A stretch of DNA of 64,000 bases from Allobosea sp. (GTDB taxonomy: Bacteria; Pseudomonadota; Alphaproteobacteria; Rhizobiales; Beijerinckiaceae): contig NZ_JAUYTP010000029.1 of assembly GCF_030695125.1 (NCBI RefSeq), positions 496,001 through 560,000 of the forward strand, given 5' to 3'. Below, piece after piece: positions 37,695 to 45,594 of this stretch. Position 1 is the stretch's first letter, and the number at the start of each line of letters is the position of its first letter. Made by a program: the position numbers and the translations under genes. Under the pieces are notes generated by a model that was given only the letters and a program-made list of their open reading frames with translations, had not been told where the DNA came from and made no database searches.

Positions 37695-39128
37695 TCATGC
37701 CGCCTGCCTGAGCGCGGCTGTCGCCGGCCGCAGCCCCGTCAGGGCCAGCGCCTTCTCGATCTGCGCCCCGATGCGCAGAACCGTCGCCTCGTCGAAGGGC
37801 CGCCCGACGATCTGCACCGAAAGCGGCAGGCCCGAGGCGGAGAATCCGGCCGGCATCGACATCGCCGGGTTGCCGGTGACGTTGAACGGCATGGTCTGGA
37901 TCGGCCAGTTCGGCGGGAAGGCGTCCGACATGCTGTCGAAGCGCGCGGCCGGCGCCAGCGCCGAGGCGCAGAGGATCGCGTCATACTGCTTGAGCAGTTG
38001 GTGGTTGACCGCGACCGCCAGCTCCCGGCGCAGGCGATAGGCCTGGGTCAGATCGGCGGCGCTTGTGGTGGCGCCCAGGATCATCCGCGTGAAGGTCAAC
38101 CTGCCGAAATCAAGCGGCCGCTCGCGGTAGTCCTTTTCGTGGATGGCGAAGGCCTCCGAGAACATGATCACCCGCCCGACCGCGTTGAACAGCTCGTAAT
38201 CGGGGATCGTCACCTCCTCGACGATCGCGCCGGCCTTCGCCAGCAGAGCCGCGGCGTTGTCGATCGCCGCCAGGACCTCGGGCGAGATGCCCTCGGCCTG
38301 CGCGAAGAAATGGCGTGGCAGCGCGATCTTCAGCCCGCTGACATCGCCGTCGAGCCCGCTGCGGAAATCGGGGGCGGGCACATCGGCGCTGGCGGGGTCG
38401 AGCGGATCATGGCCCGCGATGACCTCCATGGTGATCGCGCTGTCCTCGACCGTCCAGCTCAGCGGGCCGCAATGGTCGAGCGTGTAGGAGAGCGGGAAGA
38501 CGCCGCGCCGCGACACCAGCCCATAGGTCGGCTTCAGCCCCACCGTCCCGCAATAGGCGGCCGGCCCGCGGATCGAGCCGCCGGTGTCGGAGCCCATCGC
38601 CATGCGGCACAGCCCCGCCGCCACCGCCGCGCCCGATCCTGAGGACGAGCCGCCGGGAATGTGCTCGGGGTTCCAGGGGTTGCGCGCCGGCGGAAACGGC
38701 AGATCGAAGCTCGGGCCGCCCAGCGCGAATTCATGCGTCGAGAGCTTGCCGAGCAGCACGCCGCCCCCGGCCTTGAGCTTCGCCGCCACGACCGAGTCGG
38801 CCGCGGGCACATTGTCGACCAGCAGCTTGGAGTGGCAGGTCGTGCGGATGCCGGCCGTGTCGTAGATGTCCTTCAGCGCATAGGGCACGCCCTGCATCGG
38901 GCCGGCGTCGCTGCCCGCCTTGAAGGCGGCGTCGGCGGCTGCGGCATCGGCGAGGGCACGCTCGGCGGTGACGGTGATGAAGCTGTTCAGCGCCCCGTCC
39001 AGCGCGGCGATCCGCGCCAGCGCGTCCTGTGCGAGCGCTGTCGCGGTCACCTGGCCCGCACGCAGGGCGGCGCCGGCCTCGGCAATGGAGAGTTCGTGCA
39101 GCGGTTTGGCGGTCAAGGTCGCGGACAT
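37695..39128 (-). CDS. Amidase-signature hydrolase, copy 2
   Basis: The protein has 477 residues. K86 in YALKDIYDTAG, the cis-Ser loop PGGSSSGSGAAVAAG (about 159-172) and nucleophile S185 in GSDTGGSIRGP. The stretch LKPTYGLVSRRGVFPLSYTLDHCGPLSWTVED is shared with copies 4-6 and defines this subgroup. The ATG follows the AtzG-like stop codon by 1 nt (TGACATG). Second gene of the leftward operon under a sigma-54 promoter. Confidence 0.94.
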   Translation of the reverse strand: MSATLTAKPLHELSIAEAGAALRAGQVTATALAQDALARIAALDGALNSFITVTAERALADAAAADAAFKAGSDAGPMQGVPYALKDIYDTAGIRTTCHSKLLVDNVPAADSVVAAKLKAGGGVLLGKLSTHEFALGGPSFDLPFPPARNPWNPEHIPGGSSSGSGAAVAAGLCRMAMGSDTGGSIRGPAAYCGTVGLKPTYGLVSRRGVFPLSYTLDHCGPLSWTVEDSAITMEVIAGHDPLDPASADVPAPDFRSGLDGDVSGLKIALPRHFFAQAEGISPEVLAAIDNAAALLAKAGAIVEEVTIPDYELFNAVGRVIMFSEAFAIHEKDYRERPLDFGRLTFTRMILGATTSAADLTQAYRLRRELAVAVNHQLLKQYDAILCASALAPAARFDSMSDAFPPNWPIQTMPFNVTGNPAMSMPAGFSASGLPLSVQIVGRPFDEATVLRIGAQIEKALALTGLRPATAALRQAA

Positions 39129-39129
39129 G

Positions 39130-39339
39130 TCAGGCCCCCTTCATCAGCGTGACGAGGGAGAAGGTGTTGGAGGGCTCGGCGGCCGCCGTGCGCGGCTGGC
39201 GCAGCAGCGCGCACATGCGCTTGAGGTCGCCATAGCCGGCCAGGACGGCGTCCATCCGGTCCGCCGGGACCGCCACTTCGGCGCGCCGCAGCAGCACCTC
39301 CAGTTCGCGCTTTAGATCAGCCGCGCTCGTCTCGCTCAT
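39130..39339 (-). CDS. AtzG-like small amidase partner, copy 2
   Basis: The protein has 69 residues (MSETSAADLKRELEVLLRRA...). Helical, with VPADRMDAVLAGYGDLKRMCALLRQPR and the C-terminal AAEPSNTFSLV that matches EPxHxF in copies 3-5. Start at 39339 follows AGAGGACAGGG. First gene of the operon; the sigma-54 promoter would start transcription about 28 nt upstream. Confidence 0.7.
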   Translation of the reverse strand: MSETSAADLKRELEVLLRRAEVAVPADRMDAVLAGYGDLKRMCALLRQPRTAAAEPSNTFSLVTLMKGA

Positions 39340-39377
39340 CGCCCTGTCCTCTGGTCCACTTTTGTCGGCCCGGGCGA

Positions 39378-39393
39378 TGCAACCGCCATGCCA
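39378..39393 (-). promoter_or_regulatory. Sigma-54 promoter of the leftward amidase-2 operon
   Basis: Minus-strand TGGCATGGCGGTTGCA fits TGGCAYG-N4-TTGCW at all fixed positions, with GG and GC 12 nt apart. Expected start near 39367. Confidence 0.85.
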
Positions 39394-39403
39394 TGCCCGC
39401 TTT

Positions 39404-39415
39404 ATTGTATCCAAT
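39404..39415. promoter_or_regulatory. ATTG-TATC-CAAT operator
   Basis: Perfect ATTG/CAAT arms. It is separated from the leftward -24 box by exactly 10 bp, as at 39604, 40757 and 60590. Confidence 0.75.
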
Positions 39416-39603
39416 GCTGTGCGGCGCCTCGGGCGCCGAGTGGCTGCGATTCTCCTGTCGGCCTGCCGGAAACGGCGATGGTGAAGGGCGCATGCGCCCA
39501 ATAAAACGGCGGGTCTGTCTCGGCTTATTCGGCGCGAAAGCCGCTCGTCTCGACGCTTCCGCCTCTCGCTGGAGTGAGGCGTCCATTTTGACGGCAATGC
39601 TGC

Positions 39604-39615
39604 ATTGAATACAAT
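39604..39615. promoter_or_regulatory. ATTG-AATA-CAAT operator
   Basis: Perfect arms, 10 bp before the rightward -24 box, and 200 bp from the copy that serves the divergent operon. Confidence 0.75.
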
Positions 39616-39625
39616 CAATCGATCT

Positions 39626-39641
39626 TGGCATGGGCTTTGCT
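39626..39641 (+). promoter_or_regulatory. Sigma-54 promoter of the first isochorismatase-fold gene
   Basis: TGGCATGGGCTTTGCT matches TGGCAYG-N4-TTGCW. The leader to ATG 39724 would be about 70 nt. Confidence 0.85.
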
Positions 39642-39723
39642 GCGGCGCTGGGGCTATCGCCGGCGCGGCCCGAGGCGGGGCCTGAGCCGGCGCGACCCTC
39701 ATCCCGTCGATCAGGAGCGTCCC

Positions 39724-40431
39724 ATGCACACCATCGCGATCCCGGACTACGTTCTCCAGCGCGTCGTCGAGCGGCGCGGCAAGGTCAGGCTGTTCGAGAC
39801 GCTCGACCCGGCCCGCACCGCACTCATCGTGGTCGATCTCCAGAACGGCTTCATGGCGCCGGGCCAGCCGGCCGAAATCCCCTTTGCCCGCGAGATCGTG
39901 CCCAACGTCAACCGGATTGGGCAGGCGCTCAGGGCCGCCGGCGGCCTCGTCGTCTACATCCAGAACACGATCACGGAGGAGACGCAGGCCGACTGGTGCG
40001 TCTGGTTCGACAACTTCACCAAGGGTGACTTCAAGCAGCGCATGATCGCCGCCTTCGCGCGCGGCAGCTTCGGCCATGCGATCTATCCGGAGCTGGAGGT
40101 CCTGCCCGGGGATTGGGCGGTCGAGAAGCAGCGCTTCGGCGCCTTCGTCGAGGGCTCGTCGACGCTTCATACACAATTGCAGGAGCGGGGCGTCGACACG
40201 CTGATCATCGTCGGCACCGCCACGAATGTCTGCTGCGAGTCGACCGCGCGCGACGCGATGATGCTGAACTACAAGGTCGTCTTCGTCTCGGATGGCAATG
40301 CCTGCCGCACCGACGAGGAGCACAACGCGACGCTCGGCAACATCCTGGCCCTGTTCGGCGACGTCCAGTCGACAGATGAGGTGATCGCCACGATCGGCGC
40401 CGGCGCAGGCCTGCTACAGGCGGCCGAGTGA
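39724..40431 (+). CDS. Isochorismatase-fold cysteine hydrolase, copy 1
   Basis: The protein has 235 residues. Triad: D38 (VVDLQNGF), K135 (WAVEKQRFGAF) and nucleophile C170 (GTATNVCCESTARDA). The NVCxESTxRDA context is that of RutB/carbamoyl-type amidohydrolases rather than true isochorismatases. It therefore probably hydrolyses an amide or carbamate such as an N-carbamoyl intermediate; this is family knowledge plus context. Start at 39724 follows CAGGAG. It is a single-gene unit with its own promoter and terminator. A close paralogue lies at 46653. Confidence 0.9.
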   Translation: MHTIAIPDYVLQRVVERRGKVRLFETLDPARTALIVVDLQNGFMAPGQPAEIPFAREIVPNVNRIGQALRAAGGLVVYIQNTITEETQADWCVWFDNFTKGDFKQRMIAAFARGSFGHAIYPELEVLPGDWAVEKQRFGAFVEGSSTLHTQLQERGVDTLIIVGTATNVCCESTARDAMMLNYKVVFVSDGNACRTDEEHNATLGNILALFGDVQSTDEVIATIGAGAGLLQAAE

Positions 40432-40452
40432 AGTCCGGCACGCCCTGCCAGA

Positions 40453-40480
40453 CCGACCGCGCCCGCCCGGGCGCGGTCGG
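40453..40480 (+). terminator. Terminator after the first isochorismatase-fold gene
   Basis: CCGACCGCGCCCG pairs with CGGGCGCGGTCGG, a 13-bp GC stem (effective loop 4-6 nt), followed by TTGTC. It lies 21 nt past the stop codon. Confidence 0.65.
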
Positions 40481-40526
40481 TTGTCAGGCAGCGCGACCGT
40501 TGCGGGCGCGTGGAGTCGGCGAAACA

Positions 40527-40544
40527 TTGTGCAGCGCAGCACAA
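40527..40544. promoter_or_regulatory. Near-perfect dyad TTGTGC-N6-GCACAA
   Basis: Sixteen of 18 positions are self-complementary. It is about 240 bp upstream of the sigma-54 promoter at 40779, the distance range of enhancer sites for sigma-54 activators. It is not the NtrC consensus, whose half sites face the other way. Confidence 0.4.
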
Positions 40545-40595
40545 CGCAGGCCCGATCCACGCCCGCAATGCCCGGGCGCGGGCCGCCTTGGCGAA

Positions 40596-40607
40596 ATTGT
40601 GTGCAAT
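40596..40607. promoter_or_regulatory. ATTG-TGTG-CAAT distal operator copy
   Basis: Perfect arms, 161 bp upstream of the promoter-proximal copy at 40757. No sigma-54 box follows it, so it is an auxiliary site. Confidence 0.6.
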
Positions 40608-40756
40608 AATACCCAAGCCCTCTCCCGCCGATGCTGACTCGCGGGTGATCAGATCCGCCGATATCGCACGAAACCGCCCCATTCTGGCGAAAACCAGATC
40701 CCGCGGGCGATCGGAACACGGACGGGTCCAGCATGCCGAATCAGGCCGCCGGCAAA

Positions 40757-40768
40757 ATTGGACACAAT
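40757..40768. promoter_or_regulatory. ATTG-GACA-CAAT operator
   Basis: Perfect arms, exactly 10 bp before the -24 box at 40779. Confidence 0.75.
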
Positions 40769-40778
40769 CAAGCCGGCT

Positions 40779-40794
40779 TGGCACGGCCCTTGCT
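40779..40794 (+). promoter_or_regulatory. Sigma-54 promoter of the ABC importer operon
   Basis: TGGCACGGCCCTTGCT is a full consensus -24/-12 element. Start site expected about 40806; ATG at 40848. Confidence 0.9.
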
Positions 40795-40847
40795 AAAATC
40801 ATTCGGGACGCCGCTCACGACCTCATCGCATCCCGGAGGGAGCCTGC

Positions 40848-42467
40848 ATGCCGCACAACTCGACAACATTCCGTTCGCTCGCCGCTCGCCTTGCCGCCGG
40901 CACTGCCCTGGCGTTTGGGGCCGCAGCCCTATCCTCCATCGCTCCCGCCCAGGCCCAGACGACGCTGCGCGTCGCGATGACGGCGGGCGACATCCCGGAC
41001 GTCACCGGCCAGCCGGACCAGGGCTTCGAGGGCTACCGTTTCGTCGGCTACACGCTCTACGACTCGCTCATTCTCTGGGACCTCTCGCGCTCGGATGTCG
41101 AGGCCTCGCTGACGCCGGGTCTCGCCACGAAATGGGAGATCGACCCCAAGGACAGCAAGCGCTGGATCTTCACCCTCCGCAAGGACGTGAAGTTCCATGA
41201 CGGGTCGGATTTCAACGCCGACGTCGTGCTCTGGAACGTCTCGCGCATCACCGATGAGAAGGTCCCGCATTTCAACGCCAAGCAGTTCGCGGCGATGCGC
41301 ACCCGCACCGTCAACATCGACCGCGCCGAGAAGATCGACGACCACACCATCGCGATCATCACCAAGGAACCGGATTCGCTCTTCTACATCCAGATGAGCT
41401 TCTGGATGATGATCTCCAAGGCGCAGTTCGAGAAGGCGGGCTCCTACGAGAAATACGCCCAGATGCCCTCGGGCACCGGGCCCTACCGCTTCGCCGGGAT
41501 GGTGCCGCGCGAGCGGCTGGAGCTGACCCGCAACGAGACCTACTGGAACCCCAAGCGCATCCCCAAGCATGACCGGCTGGTGCTGCAGCCGATGCCGGAG
41601 GCAACCACGCGGGCCGCGGCGCTGCTCTCGGGGCAGGTCGATTTCATCGAGGCGCCCTCGCCCGACACGATCGCGCGGCTGAAATCCTCAGGCATGCAGG
41701 TCATCACCCTGCCCTATCCGCATAACTGGCACTACCAGTTCAACTTCGTCGACGGCCCCTTCAAGGACGTTCGCGTGCGCCAGGCGGCGAACTACGCGAT
41801 GGACCGCGGCGAAATGGTCGAGATGCTGAACGGCCTGGCCCAGGAGGGCTATGGCACCGTGCCGCCCAGCTCGCCCTATTTCGGCAAGCCGGTCCTCTAC
41901 AAGCTGGATCCGAAGAAGGCGACGGCGCTGCTCAAGGAGGCGAAATGCTTCCCCTGCGAGGTCACGCTGGCGATCTCGACCTCCGGCTCGGGCCAGATGC
42001 AGCCGCTGCCGATGAACGAGCTGGTCAAGTCGCAGCTCGAGGCGGTCGGCTTCAAGGTCAAGCTCGAGGTGATGGACTGGAACGCCCTGCTCGACGTCAC
42101 CTTCAAGGGCCGCGAGAAGTTCCCCGCCTACCACGCCGTCAATGTCAGCCGCGCCACGCAGGATCCCTTCTCCGGCATCTTCCGCTTCGCCATGCGCAAG
42201 CAATGGGCCCCGGCCGGCGGCAACTGGGGCCACTACGAGAACCCCGAGATCGAGAAGCTGATCACGGAGATCTACAACACCTTCGACCAGACGAAGCGCG
42301 ACGCGATGATCACCCGCGTCCACGAGATCATGAACGCGGACGCCGCCATGCTCTTCGTCACCCATGACCTGAACCCGCGGGCGCTCTCGCCCAAGGTCAA
42401 GGGCTTCGTCCAGGCCCAGAGCTGGTTCCAGGACCTGACGCCGATCACCGTCGGCACCACGAACTGA
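40848..42467 (+). CDS. ABC transporter substrate-binding protein (family 5), copy 1
   Basis: The protein has 539 residues. Sec signal peptide (about 1-36, ending APAQAQ) and mature start TTLRVAMTAGDIPD. Family 5 hallmarks are the KDVKFHDGSDFNADVVLWN block, RQAANYAMDR and LKEAKCFPCEVTLAIST. The family binds peptides, nickel, opines or other solutes. A CFPC pair is shared with the second paralogue at 58880. First gene of a 9.6-kb operon with the permeases, both ATPases, an isochorismatase-fold enzyme, the asparaginase-fold enzyme and two membrane proteins. AGGGAG precedes the start. Confidence 0.95.
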   Translation: MPHNSTTFRSLAARLAAGTALAFGAAALSSIAPAQAQTTLRVAMTAGDIPDVTGQPDQGFEGYRFVGYTLYDSLILWDLSRSDVEASLTPGLATKWEIDPKDSKRWIFTLRKDVKFHDGSDFNADVVLWNVSRITDEKVPHFNAKQFAAMRTRTVNIDRAEKIDDHTIAIITKEPDSLFYIQMSFWMMISKAQFEKAGSYEKYAQMPSGTGPYRFAGMVPRERLELTRNETYWNPKRIPKHDRLVLQPMPEATTRAAALLSGQVDFIEAPSPDTIARLKSSGMQVITLPYPHNWHYQFNFVDGPFKDVRVRQAANYAMDRGEMVEMLNGLAQEGYGTVPPSSPYFGKPVLYKLDPKKATALLKEAKCFPCEVTLAISTSGSGQMQPLPMNELVKSQLEAVGFKVKLEVMDWNALLDVTFKGREKFPAYHAVNVSRATQDPFSGIFRFAMRKQWAPAGGNWGHYENPEIEKLITEIYNTFDQTKRDAMITRVHEIMNADAAMLFVTHDLNPRALSPKVKGFVQAQSWFQDLTPITVGTTN

Positions 42468-42482
42468 CGCGGCCTTGCCTTC

Positions 42483-42510
42483 GGGATGCGGCCCGTCGGG
42501 GCCGCATCCC
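42483..42510 (+). promoter_or_regulatory. Strong intercistronic hairpin after the binding-protein gene
   Basis: GGGATGCGGCCC-GTCG-GGGCCGCATCCC, a perfect 12-bp stem and tetraloop, 15 nt past the stop codon and without T-run. Such hairpins commonly protect the upstream binding-protein mRNA and lower expression of the permease genes. Confidence 0.7.
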
Positions 42511-42560
42511 CCTCCGAGCCCAAAGCGATCCAGGACCCGAGCCGACCGAAGGAGACCTCC

Positions 42561-43517
42561 ATGTGGCACTACATCGCCCGTCGCATCGTCTACGCGATCC
42601 CGATTGCCATCGGCGTCACGGTCTTCTGCTTCGCGCTGGTCTTCCTGGCCCCGGGCAACCCCGTCCAGATGCTGCTCCCGGCCGATGCCAGCCAGGAGGT
42701 CGTCGACCTCATCATGAAGACCTACGGCTTCGACCGGCCGCTGCCGGTCCAGTACTGGACCTGGCTGACGCGCGCCGTCGTCGGTGACCTCGGGGTCTCG
42801 ATCCAGTCCAACCGGCCGGTGATCGACGAGGTGCTGCGCGCGCTCGGCAACACCATCTTCCTCTCCTTCGGCGCGGTGATGCTGGCCTTCTCCATCGCCT
42901 TCGTGCTCGGCACGCTGGCGGCCTATTACCGGGGCAGCGCGACCGATCGCGGCGTCACCGCCCTGTCGATCGTCGGCGTCTCGATCCCCAATTACTGGCT
43001 CGGCATCGTCCTGGTCATCATCTTCGCCGTCGAGCTGAACTGGCTGCCGGCGACCGGCATGGGGCCGCGCGGCTCGGAGACCTTCAATCTCTTCGAATGG
43101 TCCCATTTCAAGCATGTGATCCTGCCGATCGTGACGCTCTGCATGGTGCCGGTCGGCATGATCACCCGCACCACGCGCTCCGCCGTCTCGGAGGTGCTCG
43201 GCAACGAATTCGTCAATACGCTGCGGGCCAAGGGGCTCGGCGAGCTCGCGGTGATCCGGCACGCGCTGAAGAACGCCATGCCGCAGATCCTGGCCGTGAT
43301 GGGTCTGCAGTTCGGCTACCTGATGGGCGGCTCGATCCTGGTCGAGACGATCTTCAACTGGCCGGGCACGGGCTTCCTGCTGAACAAGGCGATCCTGACG
43401 CGCGACATCCCCGTCCTGCAGGGCACGATCCTGATCCTCGCCCTCGTCTTCGTCTTCACCAACCTCGTCGTCGACCTGTTCCAGACCGCGGTCGACCCGC
43501 GCATCAAGCGCTCCTGA
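42561..43517 (+). CDS. Peptide/opine-type ABC permease (DppB family)
   Basis: The protein has 318 residues with six helices. N-terminal helix MWHYIARRIVYAIPIAIGVTVF is followed by the periplasmic loop (GNPVQMLLPADASQEVVDLI...YGFDRPLPVQYWTWL) and the coupling segment VLGNEFVNTLRAKGLGELAVIRHALKNAMPQ. Start at 42561 follows GAAGGAGA. It pairs with the DppC-type gene 10 nt downstream. Confidence 0.95.
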   Translation: MWHYIARRIVYAIPIAIGVTVFCFALVFLAPGNPVQMLLPADASQEVVDLIMKTYGFDRPLPVQYWTWLTRAVVGDLGVSIQSNRPVIDEVLRALGNTIFLSFGAVMLAFSIAFVLGTLAAYYRGSATDRGVTALSIVGVSIPNYWLGIVLVIIFAVELNWLPATGMGPRGSETFNLFEWSHFKHVILPIVTLCMVPVGMITRTTRSAVSEVLGNEFVNTLRAKGLGELAVIRHALKNAMPQILAVMGLQFGYLMGGSILVETIFNWPGTGFLLNKAILTRDIPVLQGTILILALVFVFTNLVVDLFQTAVDPRIKRS

Positions 43518-43527
43518 GGAGGCGGCC

Positions 43528-44430
43528 ATGACCGATTTTACCACGGCGACCCGCCTGCTCGCAGCGGAAGAAGAGGCCCCGGCCACCAAGGTTCGCGGCT
43601 ACTGGCAGAATGTCGGCTACCGCCTGCGCTACGACTACGTGACGCTCGCCTTCGCACTGGTCATCGTCCTGATCATCGCGATGGCGGTGTTCGCGCCCTG
43701 GATTGCGCCCAAGGATCCCTACAAGACCTCGATGGCCTTCCGGCTGCGCCCGGTCGGCTTCCGCGACTTCCATCTCGGCACCGACGAGCTCGGCCGCGAC
43801 ATCCTCTCGCGCCTGATCCATGGCGGGCGCATGTCGCTGCTAATGGGCGTGGTGCCGGTGGTCTTCGCCACCTTGATCGGCGGCTTCCTCGGCGTGCTCG
43901 CCGGCTTCATCGGCGGCAAGCTGAACATGGCGATCATGCGGACCATGGACGTCTTCTACGCCTTCCCCTCGATCCTGCTGGCGGTCGCGATCTCCGGCGC
44001 CATGGGCGGCGGCATGATGAACGGTATGGTCGCGCTGACGCTGGTCTTCATCCCGCCGCTCTGCCGCATTGCCGAGACGGCGACCACCCAGGTCCGCGGG
44101 CTCGATTTCGTCGAGGCGGCGCGCGCCTCGGGCGGCTCGACCCGGTCGATCATCGCCACCCACATCCTCGGCAACGTGCTCGGGCCGATCTTCATCTACG
44201 CCTCAGGCCTGGTCTCGGTCTCGATCCTGATCGCCTCGGGCCTCTCCTTCCTCGGCCTCGGCGTCGAGCCGCCGCATCCCGACTGGGGGCTGATGCTCTC
44301 GACCCTGCGCCAGTCGATCTACGTCAACCCGATCGTCTGCGCGCTGCCGGGCGTGATGATCTTCGTCACCTCACTCGCCTTCAACATGGTCAGCGACGGG
44401 CTGCGCCAGGCGATGGACGTCAGACTGTGA
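43528..44430 (+). CDS. Peptide/opine-type ABC permease (DppC family)
   Basis: The protein has 300 residues. An N-terminal cytoplasmic segment precedes helix 1 (VTLAFALVIVLIIAMAVFAPWIAP). The FHLGTDELGRDILSRLIHGGRMSL motif and the coupling loop RGLDFVEAARASGGSTRSIIATHILGNVLGPI are diagnostic of DppC/OppC. Its stop codon overlaps a possible GTG start of the next gene, but the ATG at 44442 is the likelier start there. Confidence 0.95.
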   Translation: MTDFTTATRLLAAEEEAPATKVRGYWQNVGYRLRYDYVTLAFALVIVLIIAMAVFAPWIAPKDPYKTSMAFRLRPVGFRDFHLGTDELGRDILSRLIHGGRMSLLMGVVPVVFATLIGGFLGVLAGFIGGKLNMAIMRTMDVFYAFPSILLAVAISGAMGGGMMNGMVALTLVFIPPLCRIAETATTQVRGLDFVEAARASGGSTRSIIATHILGNVLGPIFIYASGLVSVSILIASGLSFLGLGVEPPHPDWGLMLSTLRQSIYVNPIVCALPGVMIFVTSLAFNMVSDGLRQAMDVRL

Positions 44431-44441
44431 AAGGGCCCGCC

Positions 44442-45584
44442 ATGTCCACGACACCCGCTCCGACAGCCCGCCCGCCGCAGCTCGCGACCGTGCCCGAGGG
44501 AGACCTCCGCGATCGCGGCGGCCCCTCGCAGCCGATGCTGATCGTCTCCGATCTGAAGAAGCATTTCGCGATCAAGGGAGGAATGCTCAACCGCACGCAG
44601 GGGCATGTGAGGGCCGTCGACGGCGTCTCCTTCACCGTGCTCAAGGGCGAGACGCTCGGCGTCGTCGGCGAGTCCGGCTGCGGCAAGTCCACCCTGGCGC
44701 GGCTGTTGATGCACCTCATTCCCTATGACCAGGGCGAGGTTCTGTTCGACGGCGAGTCGATCGGCGGCGTCCGCGGCCTGACCATGAAGGAGTTCCGGCG
44801 CGCCATGCAGATGGTGTTCCAGGACAGCTACTCCTCGCTCAACCCGCGCCTCCCGGTCGAGGAATCGATCGCCTACGGCCCACGCGTCCATGGCATTCCC
44901 CCCGCCAAGGCCAAGGAGATCGCCCGCGAACTCCTGACCAAGGTCGGGCTCAAGCCCGATCTCTTCGCCCAGCGCTATCCGCACGAGCTCTCCGGCGGCC
45001 AGAAGCAGCGCGTCAACATCGCCCGGGCGCTCGCGCTCGAGCCGCGGCTGCTCATCCTCGACGAGGCTGTCTCGGCGCTCGACAAATCGGTCGAGGCGCA
45101 GGTGCTGAACCTGCTGCGCCAGCTCAAGCGCCACTTCAACCTGACCTATGTCTTCATCAGCCACGATCTCGACGTGGTGCAGTACATCTCCGACCGCGTG
45201 CTGGTGATGTATCTCGGCGAGATCGTCGAGATCGGGCCGGTGGATGCGATCTACGAGCATCCCAAGCACCCCTACACCCGCGCGCTGCTGGCCTCGCGGC
45301 TCTCCTTCGATCCCGCCGAGCGCGTCCATGAGGCGCCGCTGACCGGCGATCCGCCCAACCCGATCAACCCGCCCTCCGGCTGCCGCTTCCGCACCCGCTG
45401 CCCGATGGCGGAAAGCGTCTGCGCGGAAACCTCGCCCCGGCTCGAGGGCGCCGTCGCGGCCGACCTCCATGTCGCCGCCTGCCACGTCCAGAACCCGGGC
45501 TCTGGCCACAGCCTCGCCGGCAAGGCGCCGGTGCTGGTGCCCAGGCCGAAGGTCGGCGCCGCCGCCCTGGCCGCCACCGCGTGA
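44442..45584 (+). CDS. Peptide-type ABC ATP-binding protein (DppF/OppF-like)
   Basis: The protein has 380 residues. Walker A GESGCGKST, FQDSYSSLNPR Q-loop, LSGGQKQRVNIARA signature, Walker B LLILDEAVSALD, and ISHDLDVVQYI. The C-terminal Cys-rich segment (PSGCRFRTRCPMAESVCAE) is the usual iron-sulfur-like tail of DppD/DppF. The Walker B context DEAVSALD instead of DEPTSALD is uncommon but keeps the catalytic Glu. ATG 44442 follows AAAGGG; GTG 44427 is possible. Gene order DppF-like before DppD-like is reversed from the usual dpp order. Confidence 0.94.
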   Translation: MSTTPAPTARPPQLATVPEGDLRDRGGPSQPMLIVSDLKKHFAIKGGMLNRTQGHVRAVDGVSFTVLKGETLGVVGESGCGKSTLARLLMHLIPYDQGEVLFDGESIGGVRGLTMKEFRRAMQMVFQDSYSSLNPRLPVEESIAYGPRVHGIPPAKAKEIARELLTKVGLKPDLFAQRYPHELSGGQKQRVNIARALALEPRLLILDEAVSALDKSVEAQVLNLLRQLKRHFNLTYVFISHDLDVVQYISDRVLVMYLGEIVEIGPVDAIYEHPKHPYTRALLASRLSFDPAERVHEAPLTGDPPNPINPPSGCRFRTRCPMAESVCAETSPRLEGAVAADLHVAACHVQNPGSGHSLAGKAPVLVPRPKVGAAALAATA

Positions 45585-45594
45585 GGAGAAACCG

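Larger units (their letters stand above)
39340..39723. other. Divergent regulatory region of the amide island
   Basis: These 384 bp carry two outward-facing modules (operator, 10 bp, sigma-54 promoter) listed separately. The interior (39416-39603) has no recognised gene; it holds short GC dyads such as GGCGCATGCGCC near 39487. Confidence 0.75.

Noticed and set aside
41688..43589. A 633-codon minus-strand frame opposite the importer genes
   Set aside because: Asp/Gly/Arg/His-rich shadow frame over two well-supported genes.
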